A stretch of DNA of 53,227 nt. Source: CAZEHJ01 sp964512485. GTDB lineage: Bacteria > Bacteroidota > Rhodothermia > Rhodothermales > UBA10348. How positions within the stretch are numbered: position 1 is the first letter of the stretch; every line of letters begins with the position of its first letter. Below, one piece after another: positions 40,883 to 50,137 of the stretch. Below the pieces are notes generated by a model. That model worked only from the letters and a program-made list of their open reading frames with translations. It was not told the origin of the DNA and made no database searches. Position numbers and translations under genes: made by a program. The stretch is from contig CAZEHJ010000018.1 of NCBI GenBank assembly GCA_964512485.1, positions 1 to 53,227 of the forward strand, in the 5' to 3' direction.

Positions 40883-42181
40883 ATGGACAAGTTAGTTATA
40901 CGCGGCGGAAAGACACTGAGCGGCTCTCTCAGAGTCAGCGGATCGAAAAACACTGCTCTCCCCCTCATGGCTGCAGCGCTTTTGACTGACGGCCCTGTGA
41001 CACTTTCCAACGTCCCGGATCTGCGGGACATTAATACGTTCGGACGGGTCATCGCAGTCACGGGGACTTCAGTTGATATCGATGCTCAGAACCATCGCGT
41101 AACGATTGATGCGTCTGCCTTTGAAAAAGCAGAAGCCCCGTACGAGCTGGTCAAACGCATGAGGGCTTCATTTTACATGCTCGGAGCGCTGCTCGGAAGA
41201 GTTGGCAAAGCACGGGTTTCACTTCCAGGTGGTTGCGCGTGGGGTCCTCGGCCTGTAGATCTGCATATCAAAGGCATGGAGGCGCTCGGGGCGCAGATCG
41301 ATCTGGATCAAGGGTATGTGGTCGCAAAAGCTGAAGGTGGGCGACTGCGCGGAGGCCGCGTGGTACTTGAGCCGTCTTCTGTGGGTGCGACCATCAACAT
41401 TGCCCTGGCTGCCGCACTCGCCAGTGGTGAGTCTGTCATTGAAAATGCCGCCATTGAGCCCGATGTGGTCGTCTTCTGCGAAATGCTCCAGCAAATGGGC
41501 GCGGTTCTGGACGGCGTTGGCACTCGCACCCTGGGAATACAGGGTGTCGACAGCCTCTCACCTGTGGATTTCACAAACTGTCCTGATCGGATTGAGCTGG
41601 GTACGTTCATGATTGCGGCCGCATTGTCAGGCGCCCCCGGGAAGCCTGTTTCCATTACTCATGGAAATCCGGACCATCTCGGAGCCGCCTTTATGGAGGC
41701 ATTCACCCGTACGGGAGCTCAGGTAGACATCACGGACGACATCTTGACTGTCACTCCGCCCGCAGAACTCCGACCCGTGAGTATCAAGACAGACATCTAT
41801 CCAGGTTTCCCCACAGATCTTCAGGCGCAGTGGACTGTTCTGCTCTCACGCGCGAGTGGCAATTCGAAGGTACACGAGTCCGTCTATCCAGACCGTTTCA
41901 AACACATTCCGGAATTGCAGCGAATGGGAGTGAACGCCATCATTGTGGGAGACGAAGTGGTCATAGAAGGTGGCAAGTCCATTCAGGGCACCAACGTGAT
42001 GAGTACAGATCTGCGAGCCAGCGTATCTTTGGTTTTGGCCGGGATGATCGCCGATGGTGAAACGCATGTTCTCCGCGTGTACCATCTGGATCGCGGCTAC
42101 GAACACATTGAAAAAAAGCTGTCTGCAGCCGGGATCGACGTCACACGCGTCCGATACGACGAGTGGGCTGATCCAGCCTGA
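40883..42181 (+). CDS. murA: UDP-N-acetylglucosamine 1-carboxyvinyltransferase
   Basis: A 432-residue cytoplasmic enzyme that transfers enolpyruvyl from PEP to UDP-GlcNAc, the first committed peptidoglycan step. The start VIRGGKTLSGSLRVSGSKNTALPLMAAALL is typical, with the conserved Lys in SGSKN. The active-site Cys lies in PGGCAWGPRPVDLHIKGMEALGA near residue 118, so fosfomycin would be expected to act on it. FPTDLQAQ and RASVSLVLAGMIADG complete the family pattern. It converges on the SprA-like gene with three bases between stops. Confidence 0.97.
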   Translation: MDKLVIRGGKTLSGSLRVSGSKNTALPLMAAALLTDGPVTLSNVPDLRDINTFGRVIAVTGTSVDIDAQNHRVTIDASAFEKAEAPYELVKRMRASFYMLGALLGRVGKARVSLPGGCAWGPRPVDLHIKGMEALGAQIDLDQGYVVAKAEGGRLRGGRVVLEPSSVGATINIALAAALASGESVIENAAIEPDVVVFCEMLQQMGAVLDGVGTRTLGIQGVDSLSPVDFTNCPDRIELGTFMIAAALSGAPGKPVSITHGNPDHLGAAFMEAFTRTGAQVDITDDILTVTPPAELRPVSIKTDIYPGFPTDLQAQWTVLLSRASGNSKVHESVYPDRFKHIPELQRMGVNAIIVGDEVVIEGGKSIQGTNVMSTDLRASVSLVLAGMIADGETHVLRVYHLDRGYEHIEKKLSAAGIDVTRVRYDEWADPA

Positions 42182-42184
42182 GCA

Positions 42185-45100
42185 TCAGAATCGTGCGGAA
42201 AGCTGCACTCTTCCTGTGTGAATGACATCACCCACGGAAGGGGCTCTGCCGCTGTACCCGAATGTGGCCCGCACAACATCCGTCAGATTGGCTTCCAGCG
42301 CGGTTTGCCACAGCCAGGAGGTGCCCCGACCTCTTCCGTCCGTCATTTCGAAAGATTGCAGTCCAGAAAGCTCTCCTTCCACGACTACGCTTGAGCGCTC
42401 GATGCCGGCCCGCACGGTAAACCTGGATGCTGCCGCGTAATTGAGATCAAGCGGCAGTCTGAAAACTCGCGACGTGCTCGAGCTCTTCGAATCTGTTTTT
42501 TCTGAGAAGTGCGTCGATGTCGTCAGGCTCATGTTGTTTGTGACGGTGAACGTAAACGCGGGAATAATCTGGTGTGATTGAATTTCGAAACTTCGTGACA
42601 AAAACCTGGACGAGGCTGACTCTTCTTTGGAACGAGACAGCCTGATATTTGAACTCCATCGCGATCCCAGATCCCGTCGAAGCCTGACGGAGTAGATCTG
42701 ATTTTTGCCTGTCTCAAGGCCGGAAGCAAGATCAGACATGGTTCGGATCTGCTGCATATCCAGATCAACATCCGAGGTCCTGTTCAATGGTAGAAGAGAC
42801 ACGGTCTGACCCAATCTCACCTTTCCACGAATCGTATTTCCGGCTACCCGGAAGGACGATTGCTGCAACAGATACAGATCAGAACGCGAATCCGCCCTGG
42901 ATTTTTCATCAACCTCGAAGAACAGCCTCACGCGGATCTGCTGCAGGCGAGATCCACTTCTGACAGGAAGATGTTCGTACCTGAATGAAGCATTAACGGA
43001 GGTCACACTTTCAAGCGAATCGCCTGGGAAAAACGTCCGGACGTACTCCCCTTCGCCAGGTGTTGTCTCCGGAATGAATTCATCCAGCTGTATTACGTCG
43101 TCTCCGTTCGCATCTTTCCAGACGAATAGTCCTCTCTCCTGCCCTGTTCTGATATAGATCTCCTGAAGGGTTGCAGAGCGCTCCGATTGCCCCTGATAAA
43201 ACCATCGAAAGCGATGCGATCGACCGGCGGTTGCCTGTCCGTCCAGGCTGACGATGAGGGCGTCCCTTGCCTTCTCGTTACTATCAGCGCCCAGACTGGT
43301 AGTCTGCCGCCAACCGACATCCAACCTGTTTCGAAACAGCGATCCCGGCTGATATTCCACCCCCGCTTGAATGGTAAGGATTGAACTTTCTGATCCCTCC
43401 GTAACCCTGCGCTCCCTCCTCTCTTCCACAAACAGGTTGGCATTTACCGAACCGCCGGCCGATCCCGTTCCTTCACCGGAAAGCAAACGGGAATTAAACC
43501 GGATTCCAGCTCGGTATTCGTCATAATCGGAAGAAAGGGCCTGAATCCCGGTCGGATTGGATCGCTTCTCCCTCTCCCATTCCGCGAAAGGCAAGATTCT
43601 GGAATCCGCGCGCCCTTTTTCAATTCGTCCCTGATAGTGCACCCATCCTGAGTGGGCTCCAGCGATCTCATCAAACATGTCAACTGATCGTCGTTGGAGC
43701 GTTGTTGCAGGCCATCCGTCCTCCGAAGAACGTGCAGCAACTGTGGATCTGGTCCCATCGTAGAGATGTCCTATGCGAAGGTCATCGCGTGACCACGAAA
43801 CCGAAGTTGAATCAAGAGCCTGAAGATCTAATCCGACGGAGCGGGACAATTCCGACGATCCAGGCACCAGAGCACCTGTTTGATCTGAGCTGATCACAGG
43901 CAGATTCCACTCCCGCTCAAACTCTATCGATCTGGAGCGATCAAAGGTCACAAATGACGAGCTTCTCCGAGTCAGGCGCCCTACTCCCCGCAATGAAACT
44001 GAATTTCCAATCGGAATACGTGGCGTTTCCACTCCAAGCACATGTGCCCGGCCAATATCATCCCCCGCATCCAGCGACGAGAGTCTGTTCTTGTCATGAT
44101 CTGAAACAGCCCATTCTGCTTCAATGCGCGTTCCAGCGATACTCTCGGAGCGCAGGCTGACATCAAACAACTCCTGCCTCGACGGGATGGGAAGCAACCT
44201 GACGGGTTCATAGTCTCCCACACCTTCTCCAACATACTCGTACACAATTCCATTGGAGACGCCCCCGACTCTGCGGTACGAACCCTGTCCCGAACCCAAG
44301 AACGAGAATGTGACTCTGAATACTTCTTCTCCCTCTGATGGAGGCCGATTTACGGCCTCATAAATCACACGTCCGAGGCCGGTTTCCGTTCTGAAGTACT
44401 GGGTAAACAAGGCTTCTGGATCGTATTCAACGGCTATCGCTCCAGACGAAACAGCACCACTGTCACCGGCTGAGGCAATACTAAGAGAATCCACACCACT
44501 CAGTCCGAATTCATCTGAAAACTGACTGCCATCGGCCTCCCGGATTCCGCGCACACCAAGCACGACGAGAGGCTTGCCCGAATAGGACCCAAAACCAATT
44601 TTGCTTTCCGCAAAGGCAAAAGTCCTGGTGAACTGGTTGGTGGTGTATTCGAAATCCACCTGAACCCGTTTGTCCGAGCCCATCATATTTCGAGGGCTGA
44701 AGGTAACCTCCCCCGTTGTGTAGTCGATCGTGTAGTCCCTCTGAAGTCCACGCTCAAGAAGTCTGCCGTCGAGATAAACCTTTTCAGAACCCGGCAAGAT
44801 GAGAATAAACCGTTCACCCTTCCCGCCTTCCAGTCTGTAAGGCCCCTGCACACCCTCTGATATCTGTAGCACCTGGGAGCGAAATAGACCGCGAGAAACG
44901 GCTGCGCCCGATTGAAAGGATCCTCCAGTCAGAAAACGGGAGGAGGATTGGAGCCAATTTGTTTTAATCGAGGCCCCCTGCAGTTTTCGCTGGAGTGTGG
45001 CGAAATATGAACCTGAAAGAGACGCATCTACATCACCCAGATTCGCACGGCCATATCGTGATTCAAATTGAATGAAGACGCGATCAAACTGGTCAAGACG

Positions 45101-45802
45101 TCGAGTGGTGCCCTCGGGCAGAATCGGCGTATTCTCATCGGTCAATGCCGCGGTAACCGTGACGCCTCGAGTGATCTCTCCCTGGATCTGCAATCGCAAG
45201 CCGGATTCGATACTCGCATCCCGATTGCTTCCGGCCAATACTCCTCGTGTTATGGAGCCCGTCGTCTGTAGTCGGCTCACGGGAACAGGCTGAGTTTGTT
45301 CTGGCACCTGCTCGGTTCTGACGCCTGCTCGGGGCCACAGACTGTACTCATCTTCCAGATCCAAACCGATATAGCTGTAACGAGCCACGAAAGTGAACGA
45401 TGAGTCTGGTCCGACACCTGAAAACGATATGAAACCTTGCCGCAGGTCCATTCGGTACGCTGATGGCTGAAGTCGCTCGCCGTACATCCTGATTTCCACG
45501 CTGTCTGAGACCAGAAACGGGTGAATCAAAAACGGACCCGCGCCGGTCACCTGAAGCGTGTCAACTCGTGTTTCTATTAACCCTCCATCCTGCCCCCTCG
45601 TTGGCACTGCTATGAATTGGACGGCCACGAGCGCAACCAACCATCGTGCCGGTATTCCCCATCGCGAACAACGCTTGATCTTTAAGAATAGACTTCGCAA
45701 TACAGGACCTACCCCGAATTTTTGCAGGGACTTTACCCTGCCAAAGGTAGGCTGTTTCCGAAAATGTCCTTTCCCCGGAGGATTCCTTGCCCCGGTATCC
45801 AT
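42185..45802 (-). CDS. Large SprA-like outer-membrane protein of unknown function
   Basis: A protein of about 1,200 residues. A basic segment and hydrophobic run (RWLVALVAVQFIAVPTRGQ) act as signal. ATG 45802 is chosen; TTG 45700 would give a shorter and more normal signal peptide, and ATG 45835 nearly touches the neighbouring gene. The N-terminal half carries repeats of a SprA-type pattern: GSITRGVLAGSNRDASIESGLRLQ, QFESRYGRANLGDVDASLSG and DYTIDYTTGEVTFSPRNMMG. An EF-hand-like loop, WKDANGDDVIQLDEF, occurs near residue 900, and the rest looks like beta strands. The ending QLSARF, with terminal Phe, is typical of outer-membrane barrels. Role unknown; SprA itself is a gliding/secretion protein more than twice as long. 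Confidence 0.7.
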   Translation of the reverse strand: MDTGARNPPGKGHFRKQPTFGRVKSLQKFGVGPVLRSLFLKIKRCSRWGIPARWLVALVAVQFIAVPTRGQDGGLIETRVDTLQVTGAGPFLIHPFLVSDSVEIRMYGERLQPSAYRMDLRQGFISFSGVGPDSSFTFVARYSYIGLDLEDEYSLWPRAGVRTEQVPEQTQPVPVSRLQTTGSITRGVLAGSNRDASIESGLRLQIQGEITRGVTVTAALTDENTPILPEGTTRRLDQFDRVFIQFESRYGRANLGDVDASLSGSYFATLQRKLQGASIKTNWLQSSSRFLTGGSFQSGAAVSRGLFRSQVLQISEGVQGPYRLEGGKGERFILILPGSEKVYLDGRLLERGLQRDYTIDYTTGEVTFSPRNMMGSDKRVQVDFEYTTNQFTRTFAFAESKIGFGSYSGKPLVVLGVRGIREADGSQFSDEFGLSGVDSLSIASAGDSGAVSSGAIAVEYDPEALFTQYFRTETGLGRVIYEAVNRPPSEGEEVFRVTFSFLGSGQGSYRRVGGVSNGIVYEYVGEGVGDYEPVRLLPIPSRQELFDVSLRSESIAGTRIEAEWAVSDHDKNRLSSLDAGDDIGRAHVLGVETPRIPIGNSVSLRGVGRLTRRSSSFVTFDRSRSIEFEREWNLPVISSDQTGALVPGSSELSRSVGLDLQALDSTSVSWSRDDLRIGHLYDGTRSTVAARSSEDGWPATTLQRRSVDMFDEIAGAHSGWVHYQGRIEKGRADSRILPFAEWEREKRSNPTGIQALSSDYDEYRAGIRFNSRLLSGEGTGSAGGSVNANLFVEERRERRVTEGSESSILTIQAGVEYQPGSLFRNRLDVGWRQTTSLGADSNEKARDALIVSLDGQATAGRSHRFRWFYQGQSERSATLQEIYIRTGQERGLFVWKDANGDDVIQLDEFIPETTPGEGEYVRTFFPGDSLESVTSVNASFRYEHLPVRSGSRLQQIRVRLFFEVDEKSRADSRSDLYLLQQSSFRVAGNTIRGKVRLGQTVSLLPLNRTSDVDLDMQQIRTMSDLASGLETGKNQIYSVRLRRDLGSRWSSNIRLSRSKEESASSRFLSRSFEIQSHQIIPAFTFTVTNNMSLTTSTHFSEKTDSKSSSTSRVFRLPLDLNYAAASRFTVRAGIERSSVVVEGELSGLQSFEMTDGRGRGTSWLWQTALEANLTDVVRATFGYSGRAPSVGDVIHTGRVQLSARF

Positions 45803-45846
45803 GTACGTGCTACCTTTGGCCATTCTACTACCCAACTGTGATGCAC

Positions 45847-47235
45847 ATGTCCACTTCAGGAACGGAAGCGAATCCGTGGCGAGTGGCCGTGATAGGAGCC
45901 GGACCTGCAGGCTTTTACGCGGCCGAACATTTCTTCAAGCAGGCCGACATCCATGTTCAGGTTGACGTCTATGACCGGCTTCCCACTCCGCATGGACTCG
46001 TTCGTGCAGGTGTTGCGCCGGACCACGAAAAGATCAAAAATGTCACACGGGTATTCGACAGGACGGCTTCAAATCCGAGCTTTCGGTTTTTCGGAAATGT
46101 GGAATATGGAAAGCATGTTTCTCTTGACGATCTGAAACAGTATTACCACTTGGTATACTTTTCGACCGGAGCCCAGGTAGACCGCCGCCTCGGTATTGAT
46201 GGCGAGGACCTGAATCGCAGCCATTCGGCAACAGAGTTTGTTGCCTGGTACAATGGTCATCCGGATTTTCGCGATCTCAAGTTTGACTTGAGTCAGGAGA
46301 GTGTAGCGATTGTGGGAGTTGGGAATGTCGCCATTGACGTCGCACGCATTCTTTGTAAGACCGTCGATGAACTGAAGACTACCGATATCGCAGACTATGC
46401 TCTGGATGCTCTTGCTCAAAGCAATGTCAAAGAAGTGATTCTCATGGGACGGCGCGGCCCGGCACAGGCCGCGTTTACACTCAAGGAGGTCAAAGAAATG
46501 GGTGTGCTTGAGGATGCCTCATCGATCACACTTCCGGAGGAAATGACCCTCGACGAACATTCTGCAGCTCAGCTTGAAGAGACGCCAGACAGAATGGTCA
46601 GTAAGAAGCTGGATGTCCTCAACACATTCATCGGCGGAACCAACGAATCAGGGAGCAGGACATGTCAGATCAGATTTCTGGTTTCTCCGACAGCTATCCA
46701 TGGAGATGAGAATGGTGGCGTGCAGTCAATCGACGTAGTGCGTAATCGGCTCGTTCCTTCAGATTCCGGACGCCTGTCCGCCCGATCTACGGATGAACGA
46801 TTCAACTGGCCTGTCGGCCTCGTCTTCAGATCTGTTGGCTACCGTGGAGTTGCTCTTCCCGATATTCCATTCAACGACTCATGGGGAGTGATTCACAATG
46901 AAAGTGGACGCATCACCGACGCTGACGGTAATGTGATGGAAGGCTGCTATGCCGGTGGATGGATTAAACGTGGTCCGACAGGTGTGATCGGAACGAACAA
47001 GCCCGATGCAGTGGAAACCGTGAAATGCATGATCGAAGACCTCGGGTCAGGAAATCATTTCAATCCTGTCCATGAAGACGCATCCGAAATGGTGTTTGCC
47101 CGACAACCAGCCACTTTTACGTATGCTGATTGGCAAAAGCTGGACGAGATGGAGTCTTCGCGAGGAGAAACACAGGGCCGTCCCCGTGTCAAGTTCACTT
47201 CGGTGCAGGAAATGGAAGCCGCTCTCGGCAAATAA
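45847..47235 (+). CDS. Ferredoxin/adrenodoxin-type NADP+ reductase (FprA-like)
   Basis: A 462-residue FAD enzyme of the adrenodoxin-reductase class. The FAD fold starts at VAVIGAGPAGFYAAEHFF. The class-specific LPTPHGLVRAGVAPDHEKIKNV follows. The NADP fold is SVAIVGVGNVAIDVARIL and LMGRRGPAQAAFTLKEVKEM. The closing GWIKRGPTGVIGTNKPDA is a typical FprA segment. It shuttles electrons between NADPH and ferredoxin; the partner is not in the window. The start is ATG 45847 or 45841 (two codons earlier). It is divergent from the SprA-like gene. Confidence 0.92.
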   Translation: MSTSGTEANPWRVAVIGAGPAGFYAAEHFFKQADIHVQVDVYDRLPTPHGLVRAGVAPDHEKIKNVTRVFDRTASNPSFRFFGNVEYGKHVSLDDLKQYYHLVYFSTGAQVDRRLGIDGEDLNRSHSATEFVAWYNGHPDFRDLKFDLSQESVAIVGVGNVAIDVARILCKTVDELKTTDIADYALDALAQSNVKEVILMGRRGPAQAAFTLKEVKEMGVLEDASSITLPEEMTLDEHSAAQLEETPDRMVSKKLDVLNTFIGGTNESGSRTCQIRFLVSPTAIHGDENGGVQSIDVVRNRLVPSDSGRLSARSTDERFNWPVGLVFRSVGYRGVALPDIPFNDSWGVIHNESGRITDADGNVMEGCYAGGWIKRGPTGVIGTNKPDAVETVKCMIEDLGSGNHFNPVHEDASEMVFARQPATFTYADWQKLDEMESSRGETQGRPRVKFTSVQEMEAALGK

Positions 47236-47251
47236 TCCTCTCCATCACGAA

Positions 47252-47294
47252 TGGATTCTGACAGACATATCTGTTAGAATTCGGGCATCTTTTT
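47252..47294. terminator. Probable terminator hairpin between fprA-like gene and copZ
   Basis: An 11-bp stem, ATTCTGACAGA / TCTGTTAGAAT (47255-47265 with 47270-47280, one G-U pair), closes a CATA loop. It extends by two more base pairs and is followed after a few bases by a TCTTTTT run at about 47288-47294. It lies between two converging genes. The T-run is not adjacent to the stem, so the call is moderate. Confidence 0.45.
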
Positions 47295-47303
47295 CGACCC
47301 AGA

Positions 47304-47522
47304 TCAGGCGTCCGCTGCTTCTATCGATACCAACGGATAGCCCTCTTCCTCTAAAACGTTGCGAACGAGGGATTCTGCTGCATCCAGGTCCTCTGTCTGA
47401 ATTACAGCTTCTCCGATTTCCACATTCTCCACTTCGATTTCGCGCACTCCTTCGAGAGCCGTCCTGGCTGCCATCTTGCAGTGACCACAGCTCATTCCGT
47501 CCATTTTTATCTTATATCGCAT
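47304..47522 (-). CDS. copZ: Copper chaperone, HMA-domain protein (CopZ-like)
   Basis: A 72-residue single heavy-metal-associated domain with the metal-binding MDGMSCGHCKMAA motif (Cys-x-x-Cys) on the first loop, then VREIEVENVEIGEAVIQT and a final helix. Such proteins carry Cu(I) to P-type ATPases. It starts 16 bases after the copA stop in the same direction, so the chaperone and pump form one unit. Confidence 0.92.
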   Translation of the reverse strand: MRYKIKMDGMSCGHCKMAARTALEGVREIEVENVEIGEAVIQTEDLDAAESLVRNVLEEEGYPLVSIEAADA

Positions 47523-47538
47523 GGTTCAAGCGCTTTCG

Positions 47539-49962
47539 TTATTTGATTTTCATTCGTTTGAGCCTGAGGCTGTTTGTCACCACGGATACGCTCGAAAGCG
47601 CCATCGCCGCTGAAGCGAGAACCGGGCTGAGCAATATTCCAAAGGCCGGATAGAGTGCGCCTGCGGCTACGGGGATACATATAACGTTGTAGACAAAGGC
47701 AAAAAACAGGTTCTGTCGAATGATTCGCATCGTCGCTCCTGCGAGTACAAGTGCATCACCGGATAGACGGAGATCGCTCGTCATAAGCGTAATATCGCTG
47801 GCTTCATAAGCGATGTCAGAACCACTCCTCACCGCAAATCCCACATCAGCCATGGCCAGTGCGGGAGCGTCGTTGATGCCGTCCCCTATCATCGATACCG
47901 CTTCTCCGCGTCCCTTCAGCTCTTCAAGAACAGCTACCTTGTGTTCCGGAAGAAGGTTGGAGTGCACTTCACCAATTCCGAGTTCATCGGCCACCCTTTG
48001 AGCAGACGCCCCTCTGTCACCGGTCAGCATGACTACCCGGACATTCTGGTCCTTGAGTGTTCGAACGGCCTCGGCTGATTCAGATCTAATCGTGTCGCCG
48101 ATAAAAATGCATCCAACGACGTGGCCGTTCCTTGCGATCAAGACCTGAGTTTCTCCTTGACTGGTATCCGAAAATTCAGGAATCGTGATTCCGGCCTCAT
48201 GCATGAGACGTTCGTTGCCCAGAAGAACGGCCATACCTTCGACCTGAGCTCGTATTCCTTGTCCCGGGAGTATCTCGATCGCCGAGGCTTGTGGGAGCGT
48301 CAGATCACGCGCTGCGGCCTCTCGGTTTACCGCTTCAGCCAGAGGATGCTCGGAGTGCTGTTCGACAGCAGAAGCGAGAGCCAGAATCTCACTTTCCGTT
48401 TCCTGTGCCAACGACAGGATTGAACCGACAGCCGGTCTCCCCTCTGTGAGCGTTCCGGTTTTGTCGAGCGCAAGCACTGTCACGTCGCTCAATCTCTGGA
48501 GGGCAGCCGCATTTTTGATAAGTATTCCGTTTCGGGCAGCACGGCCCGTCCCTACGACGATAGCCGTCGGTGTCGCAAGACCAAGTGCACATGGACAGGC
48601 AATTATCAGGACCGCGACGAAACGCAACAACGCTGTGCTGAATGCAGGCTCTGGTCCCATCACCCACCAAACGATTCCTGTCAGAGTGGCAATGAAGAGC
48701 ACGACGGGTACAAAAACTGCTGCAATTCGGTCTGCCAGCTGCTGAATTGGCGCTTTGGACGCTTGTGCACGAGAAACGAGCCTCGCTATCTGACTTAGAA
48801 CGGTATCCGGACCAGTTCGTGATACTTCGACCTCCAAAACACCGTTGGTGTTCAATGTGCCAGCCACGATACGCGACCCCGTAGACTTCGACACGGGAAG
48901 CGGCTCCCCGGTCATCATGCTTTCGTCTACCGCACTTTGCCCCTCAACGACAAATCCGTCTACCGATATCCTCTCTCCTGCCAGAATCCTCACCCGCTCT
49001 CCCAAGATCACTTCGTCTGCGGGGATTTCCACCATTTCACCGTCCCTGAGTACACGCGCTGTTTTGGGCTGGAGATCTTTCAGCATTCTGATGGCTTCTC
49101 CTGTCCTGCCCTTTGCTTTCTCCTCCAGGTATCGGCCAAACAGTATAAAAACGACTATAAGAGCGGCCGCTTCGAAATATACCAGCGGCATTTCGAGGGA
49201 GGTTGAGACGACGGCCCAGACCGAATAGCCATACGCCGCGGCAACACCCAGAGCCACCAACGTATTCATATCCGCCGCGCCGTGCTTCAGCGCCTTGAAT
49301 GCTCCATCAAAGAACGGCCTGCCGGAATAGAGAACTACTGGTGTTGCCAGAATCAATTGAATCCAGTGGTCATACGGTATATCAAATGAACCGTGGCTCA
49401 TAGCCAGAATGGCCAGAGGTATACTCAGAGCTGCCCCTACCACAAGTCGACGCATCAATAATGCTGCTCGATTCAGACTATGTGATTCTTCCGAGTCGAT
49501 TTCGGAAACAGATTTCCCGGCAGGCCTGTACTGATTGATGAGTGCCGACAAATGCTTCCCGCTGAGCATACCGGGGACATATCGAATGCTCACTTCTCGC
49601 GTGTACGATTCTTCGACGACCTCAACATTGATCACACCATTTGTCTGCTGCAACACTGCTTTGAGCTCACTACTGCTCTCTTCAGCTTTCGAGCCTTCAA
49701 ACCTCGTCTCTGCCTGGGCAGTATTTACGTCATATCCTGTTTGGCGAATCACTTCCACCAGATCGGAAAGCTTCGCTTTCTCTGAATCAACTTCGATCAG
49801 AGCTTCCTCTGTAGCGTAACTGACTCCTGCCTGGGAAACACCTTCCAGCTTATTGAGCTTTCTTTCGATGCGCAGAGCACAGGCGGCACACGTCATTCCT
49901 TCAACGGGTATAGCGAACTGCCCCGCGTCCTGCACCTCTGTATGTCTGATGACTTTCTCCAT
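47539..49962 (-). CDS. copA: Cu+-exporting P-type ATPase
   Basis: An 807-residue P1B-type ATPase that pumps Cu(I) out of the cytoplasm. ATG 49962 (MEKVIRHTEVQD) is chosen, because the longer frame adds 55 unlike residues. An N-terminal HMA domain has EGMTCAACALR (Cys25, Cys28). A second HMA-like domain (about 100-150) has lost its Cys-x-x-Cys. The membrane CPC motif is in IIACPCALGLATPTA (about 457). The phosphorylation site is DKTGTLTEG (about 497), and HP occurs in EHPLAEAV. The hinge GDGINDAPAL lies near 694. eight membrane helices are expected. copZ follows 16 bases later. Confidence 0.95.
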   Translation of the reverse strand: MEKVIRHTEVQDAGQFAIPVEGMTCAACALRIERKLNKLEGVSQAGVSYATEEALIEVDSEKAKLSDLVEVIRQTGYDVNTAQAETRFEGSKAEESSSELKAVLQQTNGVINVEVVEESYTREVSIRYVPGMLSGKHLSALINQYRPAGKSVSEIDSEESHSLNRAALLMRRLVVGAALSIPLAILAMSHGSFDIPYDHWIQLILATPVVLYSGRPFFDGAFKALKHGAADMNTLVALGVAAAYGYSVWAVVSTSLEMPLVYFEAAALIVVFILFGRYLEEKAKGRTGEAIRMLKDLQPKTARVLRDGEMVEIPADEVILGERVRILAGERISVDGFVVEGQSAVDESMMTGEPLPVSKSTGSRIVAGTLNTNGVLEVEVSRTGPDTVLSQIARLVSRAQASKAPIQQLADRIAAVFVPVVLFIATLTGIVWWVMGPEPAFSTALLRFVAVLIIACPCALGLATPTAIVVGTGRAARNGILIKNAAALQRLSDVTVLALDKTGTLTEGRPAVGSILSLAQETESEILALASAVEQHSEHPLAEAVNREAAARDLTLPQASAIEILPGQGIRAQVEGMAVLLGNERLMHEAGITIPEFSDTSQGETQVLIARNGHVVGCIFIGDTIRSESAEAVRTLKDQNVRVVMLTGDRGASAQRVADELGIGEVHSNLLPEHKVAVLEELKGRGEAVSMIGDGINDAPALAMADVGFAVRSGSDIAYEASDITLMTSDLRLSGDALVLAGATMRIIRQNLFFAFVYNVICIPVAAGALYPAFGILLSPVLASAAMALSSVSVVTNSLRLKRMKIK

Positions 49963-50137
49963 CCGGATAGTACGTCCAGGTTGCGCATACGAATTCAGGT
50001 CAAGATTCGAAATGCTTCCAGAAGACGATTTGAAGCATCCTTTCTCCGACCAGAATCTCTGTTGGAAAGCCCCGCACAGTAGATTGATCCGCCTACATTG
50101 CCTCTCACGTGCGAATCTTGTGTTCATTCACACTTGA

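Noticed and set aside
50120..50133. GTGT-N6-ACAC dyad before the LacI-family gene
   Set aside because: Four-base arms are expected by chance and it lacks the central CG of LacI operators.
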